Positions 62,006 to 64,000 of a DNA stretch of 64,000 bases are shown here, one piece after another. The number at the start of each line of letters is the position of its first letter. The stretch's first letter is position 1. Both the position numbers and the translations under genes were made by a program. The DNA lies in the NCBI RefSeq assembly GCF_002101375.1, contig NZ_CP015207.1:2682001-2746000 (forward strand). Reading direction: 5' to 3'. Source of the DNA: Sporosarcina ureae. GTDB lineage: Bacteria; Bacillota; Bacilli; Bacillales_A; Planococcaceae. The notes beneath the pieces are model-generated. The model saw nothing but the letters and a program-made list of their open reading frames with translations, did no database searches and was not told where the DNA came from.

Positions 62006-63911
62006 TGTCGTTCGTAACCGCCGGGTCTATGCGGCATTCTTCATGGCGAGTGTATTTTCCGTTATGGTATTTTTCCTCTATTCGATGTTGCTGTTCCATC
62101 CATCGATTGAAAATACGTTTCTAAAAGAGATTTCAACACTCGGTATGGGAATAGCGGAAATCATTCTATTCATCTTCACGCTGTTTTTCCTATTTTATTC
62201 AATGCGTGCATTTTTGCAGGCGCGATCGAAAGAGTTCGGTGTGTTGTTGCTTCTCGGAATGGCAAAACGCCAGTTGCATCGACTCATTTTCATCGAGACG
62301 ATGTTGCTTGGCTTCGCTTCAATTATAAGCGGAATTTTCCTTGGCTTCATGTTTTCAAAGTTTTTCTTCATGATCGTCAAAGCGATTGTGCAAATACCGG
62401 TATTGCCGCTCTATTTGTCCTGGAAACCATTCGTGTTGACGATGGGTGCATTCCTTAGTTTGTTCGCTATCATTTCCTATATCGCACCTGTATTCATTCA
62501 GCAAGGACAAGTCTCGGATTTATTACATGGGGATATGGCCGTACAATCGGTGTATTCGTACTCGAAAAGCCGTGGGATCTTCGGAGTCGTGTTATTGTTG
62601 CTCGCCTACGCTATGGCAGCGTTCGTATCACGTTCGAGCATCCTCAGTTTGTTCTTCTTGCTACCGCCACTCATCACATTCGGGACGTATTACTTTTTCA
62701 CCGATACGTTACCGCTCGTATTGCATGCATTGCGACGGCAAAAGAACATCTTCTGGCGTGACTTTTGGTTGATCTCGATTTCGGAAAGCATCGTACGTTT
62801 AAAAGAAAATGCGCGGATGTTCTTCATCGTGACGATCGTTTCGACTATCGCGTTCATGTCAGTCGGTATTCTGGCATCGTTAACGTCATTCGCTTCGCAA
62901 TACCGTGAAGTAAATCCGCTCGGGCTCATCTATAAAAGCTTGCCGCATAATGAATTCGAGTATCCACATATCGCGCAACTGACCAATGAGCTCGATCAAG
63001 CAGGTCTTGACTACTGGGCTGTACGATTTCGTGTGCTGGAACAGCAATCTTCTTATACTAAGAATAAAGTCAATATCGTCAAGCTGTCTGATCTGAATGA
63101 ACTGGCTGTAAGCTTCGGGGAAAAGCCGCTTTCATTACATAGAGGACATGCGTTGTTTTTACCCGCAACAGCCGCTGCGGCCAATCAATTGTCGACGGAA
63201 TCAGTCAACACTGAACTGGCTGATAGTGGTGTCTCACTCGAGATTGAAGGCGTGTATCCGTATAAATTGTTTCCACCAAACGCGCTTGGACTCAATACGA
63301 TTGTCGTGAATCATTTGGATTTCGATCGCATTGAAGAACAAGCACATGTCGATGCATTGGCGTTTAATTATTATGCATTTAACGTAGTGGACTGGCAGGA
63401 GACGCGGGAAATCGGTCTAACTATCCATGCCCAAGTGTTGGCGGGGCTCATGCTCGAACACCGTGACCCGGTGCGCTATGAGTTTGAGAATCCGGGGTTG
63501 AATTATTCGCATATCCGTATGACGTTTTCGTTGCTGTTGTTTATTGGCTTATTACTCGCAGGCGTATTTTTCCTTGCGTCCGGTAGTTTCATTTACTTCC
63601 GGTTGTATACGTCGCTTAGTCATGATCGACGGCAGTATGCGGTGTTGCAGCGGATTGGGATGACGGACAGAGAGTTTACGAAGATTGTTAACCGGCAATT
63701 AATTCCGCAGTTTTTCTTCCCGTGGGGTGTGTCGTTTATCCATAGTGTGTTTGCGTTTATGTCGTTGCAGGTGATTTGGGATGCGTTGGCTGAGATTTCT
63801 ATTGTTAAGGAGCTGGCGCTTGTGCTGGCGGGCTTTGCGCTGATGCAGATTTTCTATTTCTATCTGATCCGCTGGCGTTATATTTCACATATTAAGGCAC
63901 CTACTTCTTAG
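61977..63911 (+). CDS. bceB: BceB-type ABC transporter permease
   Basis: This is a 644-aa permease with the Bce-type topology of about 10 transmembrane segments: two FtsX-like blocks (about 15-305 and 525-640) and a large extracytoplasmic domain of about 200 residues between segments VII and VIII (about 315-515), which is the ligand-sensing part. It removes cell-envelope peptide antibiotics from their lipid II-cycle targets and signals to BceS. GGAGG lies 8 bases before ATG 61977, inside bceA. Confidence 0.9.
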   Translation: MTFRQFAYRNVVRNRRVYAAFFMASVFSVMVFFLYSMLLFHPSIENTFLKEISTLGMGIAEIILFIFTLFFLFYSMRAFLQARSKEFGVLLLLGMAKRQLHRLIFIETMLLGFASIISGIFLGFMFSKFFFMIVKAIVQIPVLPLYLSWKPFVLTMGAFLSLFAIISYIAPVFIQQGQVSDLLHGDMAVQSVYSYSKSRGIFGVVLLLLAYAMAAFVSRSSILSLFFLLPPLITFGTYYFFTDTLPLVLHALRRQKNIFWRDFWLISISESIVRLKENARMFFIVTIVSTIAFMSVGILASLTSFASQYREVNPLGLIYKSLPHNEFEYPHIAQLTNELDQAGLDYWAVRFRVLEQQSSYTKNKVNIVKLSDLNELAVSFGEKPLSLHRGHALFLPATAAAANQLSTESVNTELADSGVSLEIEGVYPYKLFPPNALGLNTIVVNHLDFDRIEEQAHVDALAFNYYAFNVVDWQETREIGLTIHAQVLAGLMLEHRDPVRYEFENPGLNYSHIRMTFSLLLFIGLLLAGVFFLASGSFIYFRLYTSLSHDRRQYAVLQRIGMTDREFTKIVNRQLIPQFFFPWGVSFIHSVFAFMSLQVIWDALAEISIVKELALVLAGFALMQIFYFYLIRWRYISHIKAPTS

Positions 63912-63926
63912 GGAGGGGTGTCTTTT

Positions 63927-64000
63927 TTGACTGGTACAAATTCAAGTACAAGTTCAAGTTCAAGTATGAGTGGAAGGAGTGAGTGGGTGGGGATTGAACT
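63927..64000 (+). CDS. Possible start of the next gene, cut by window edge
   Basis: TTG 63927 follows GGGAGGGG by 7-8 bases and opens a Ser/Thr-rich frame (MTGTNSSTSSSSSMSGRSEW) that stays open to the window end. Only 24 codons are visible and the repeats of CAAGT make the N-terminus unusual, so this could also be chance. Confidence 0.3.
   Translation, partial: MTGTNSSTSSSSSMSGRSEWVGIE

Overview
The window looks like a chromosomal segment of a low-to-moderate G+C, Gram-positive, S-layer-bearing Bacillales, most plausibly Planococcaceae such as Sporosarcina. This is inferred from SLH-domain proteins, CsaB, a SecA2/SlaP pair, and gene neighbourhoods matching Bacillus subtilis (tagO-tagV-yvyE-degS-degU; yhjD/comK; hmoB-hemEHY-yhfH-lplJ). 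No species call can be proven from the sequence alone.

Layout. 1-510 is the 3' part of leuD. 0.8-22.6 kb and 32.6-37.9 kb form a cell-surface region. It holds five SLH-anchored exoproteins (unknown helical C-terminus, GH73-type glucosaminidase, NAGPA-type phosphodiester glycosidase, Amidase_3, NlpC/P60) and two further NlpC/P60 enzymes (25.7 and 32.7 kb). It also holds an O-antigen-ligase-like polymerase/ligase, csaB (pyruvylation of the SLH-binding wall polymer), a GT4 glycosyltransferase with a MurJ-like flippase, slaP-secA2 (accessory Sec for S-layer export) and tagO. Interleaved metabolic genes are aceA with a divergent LytTR regulator, a glyoxylate-type aminotransferase, a SulP transporter, an SDR oxidoreductase, a three-gene ba3-type oxidase operon (including a 45-aa subunit IIA) and nagB.

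Between 37.9 and 51.1 kb the chromosome is interrupted by mobile DNA. An IS4-type element with 8-bp target duplication sits in a repeat family. Two identical IS3-type copies form an exact 1478-bp tandem duplication. A third IS3-type element abuts an IS110-type element. Conserved tagV, yvyE, degS, degU and a lipoprotein gene lie between these. From 51.1 kb the order is yhjD-like, comK, M20 hydrolase, hmoB, hemE-hemH-hemY, yhfH, lplJ and a complete bceRSAB-type antibiotic-sensing/ABC module; a possible next gene begins at the right edge.

The least explained content is non-coding. (1) Two structured repeat modules, A (87-bp hairpin) and B (99-bp hairpin), occur as composite arrays at 15.1-17.06, 22.8-23.08 and 30.2-32.54 kb; the B outer stem shows compensatory base changes. 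(2) Arrays of a short GAGCG/CGCTC motif occur at a 21-bp period (16 sites at 7222-7537; 7 sites at 3171-3300), with a related 3-unit array near 58 kb. (3) A Bacillaceae-type GC-rich repeat family (37.95-40.54 kb) has served as landing site for two different IS. WalR-type boxes precede two NlpC/P60 genes, which links these wall hydrolases to WalRK control by inference.
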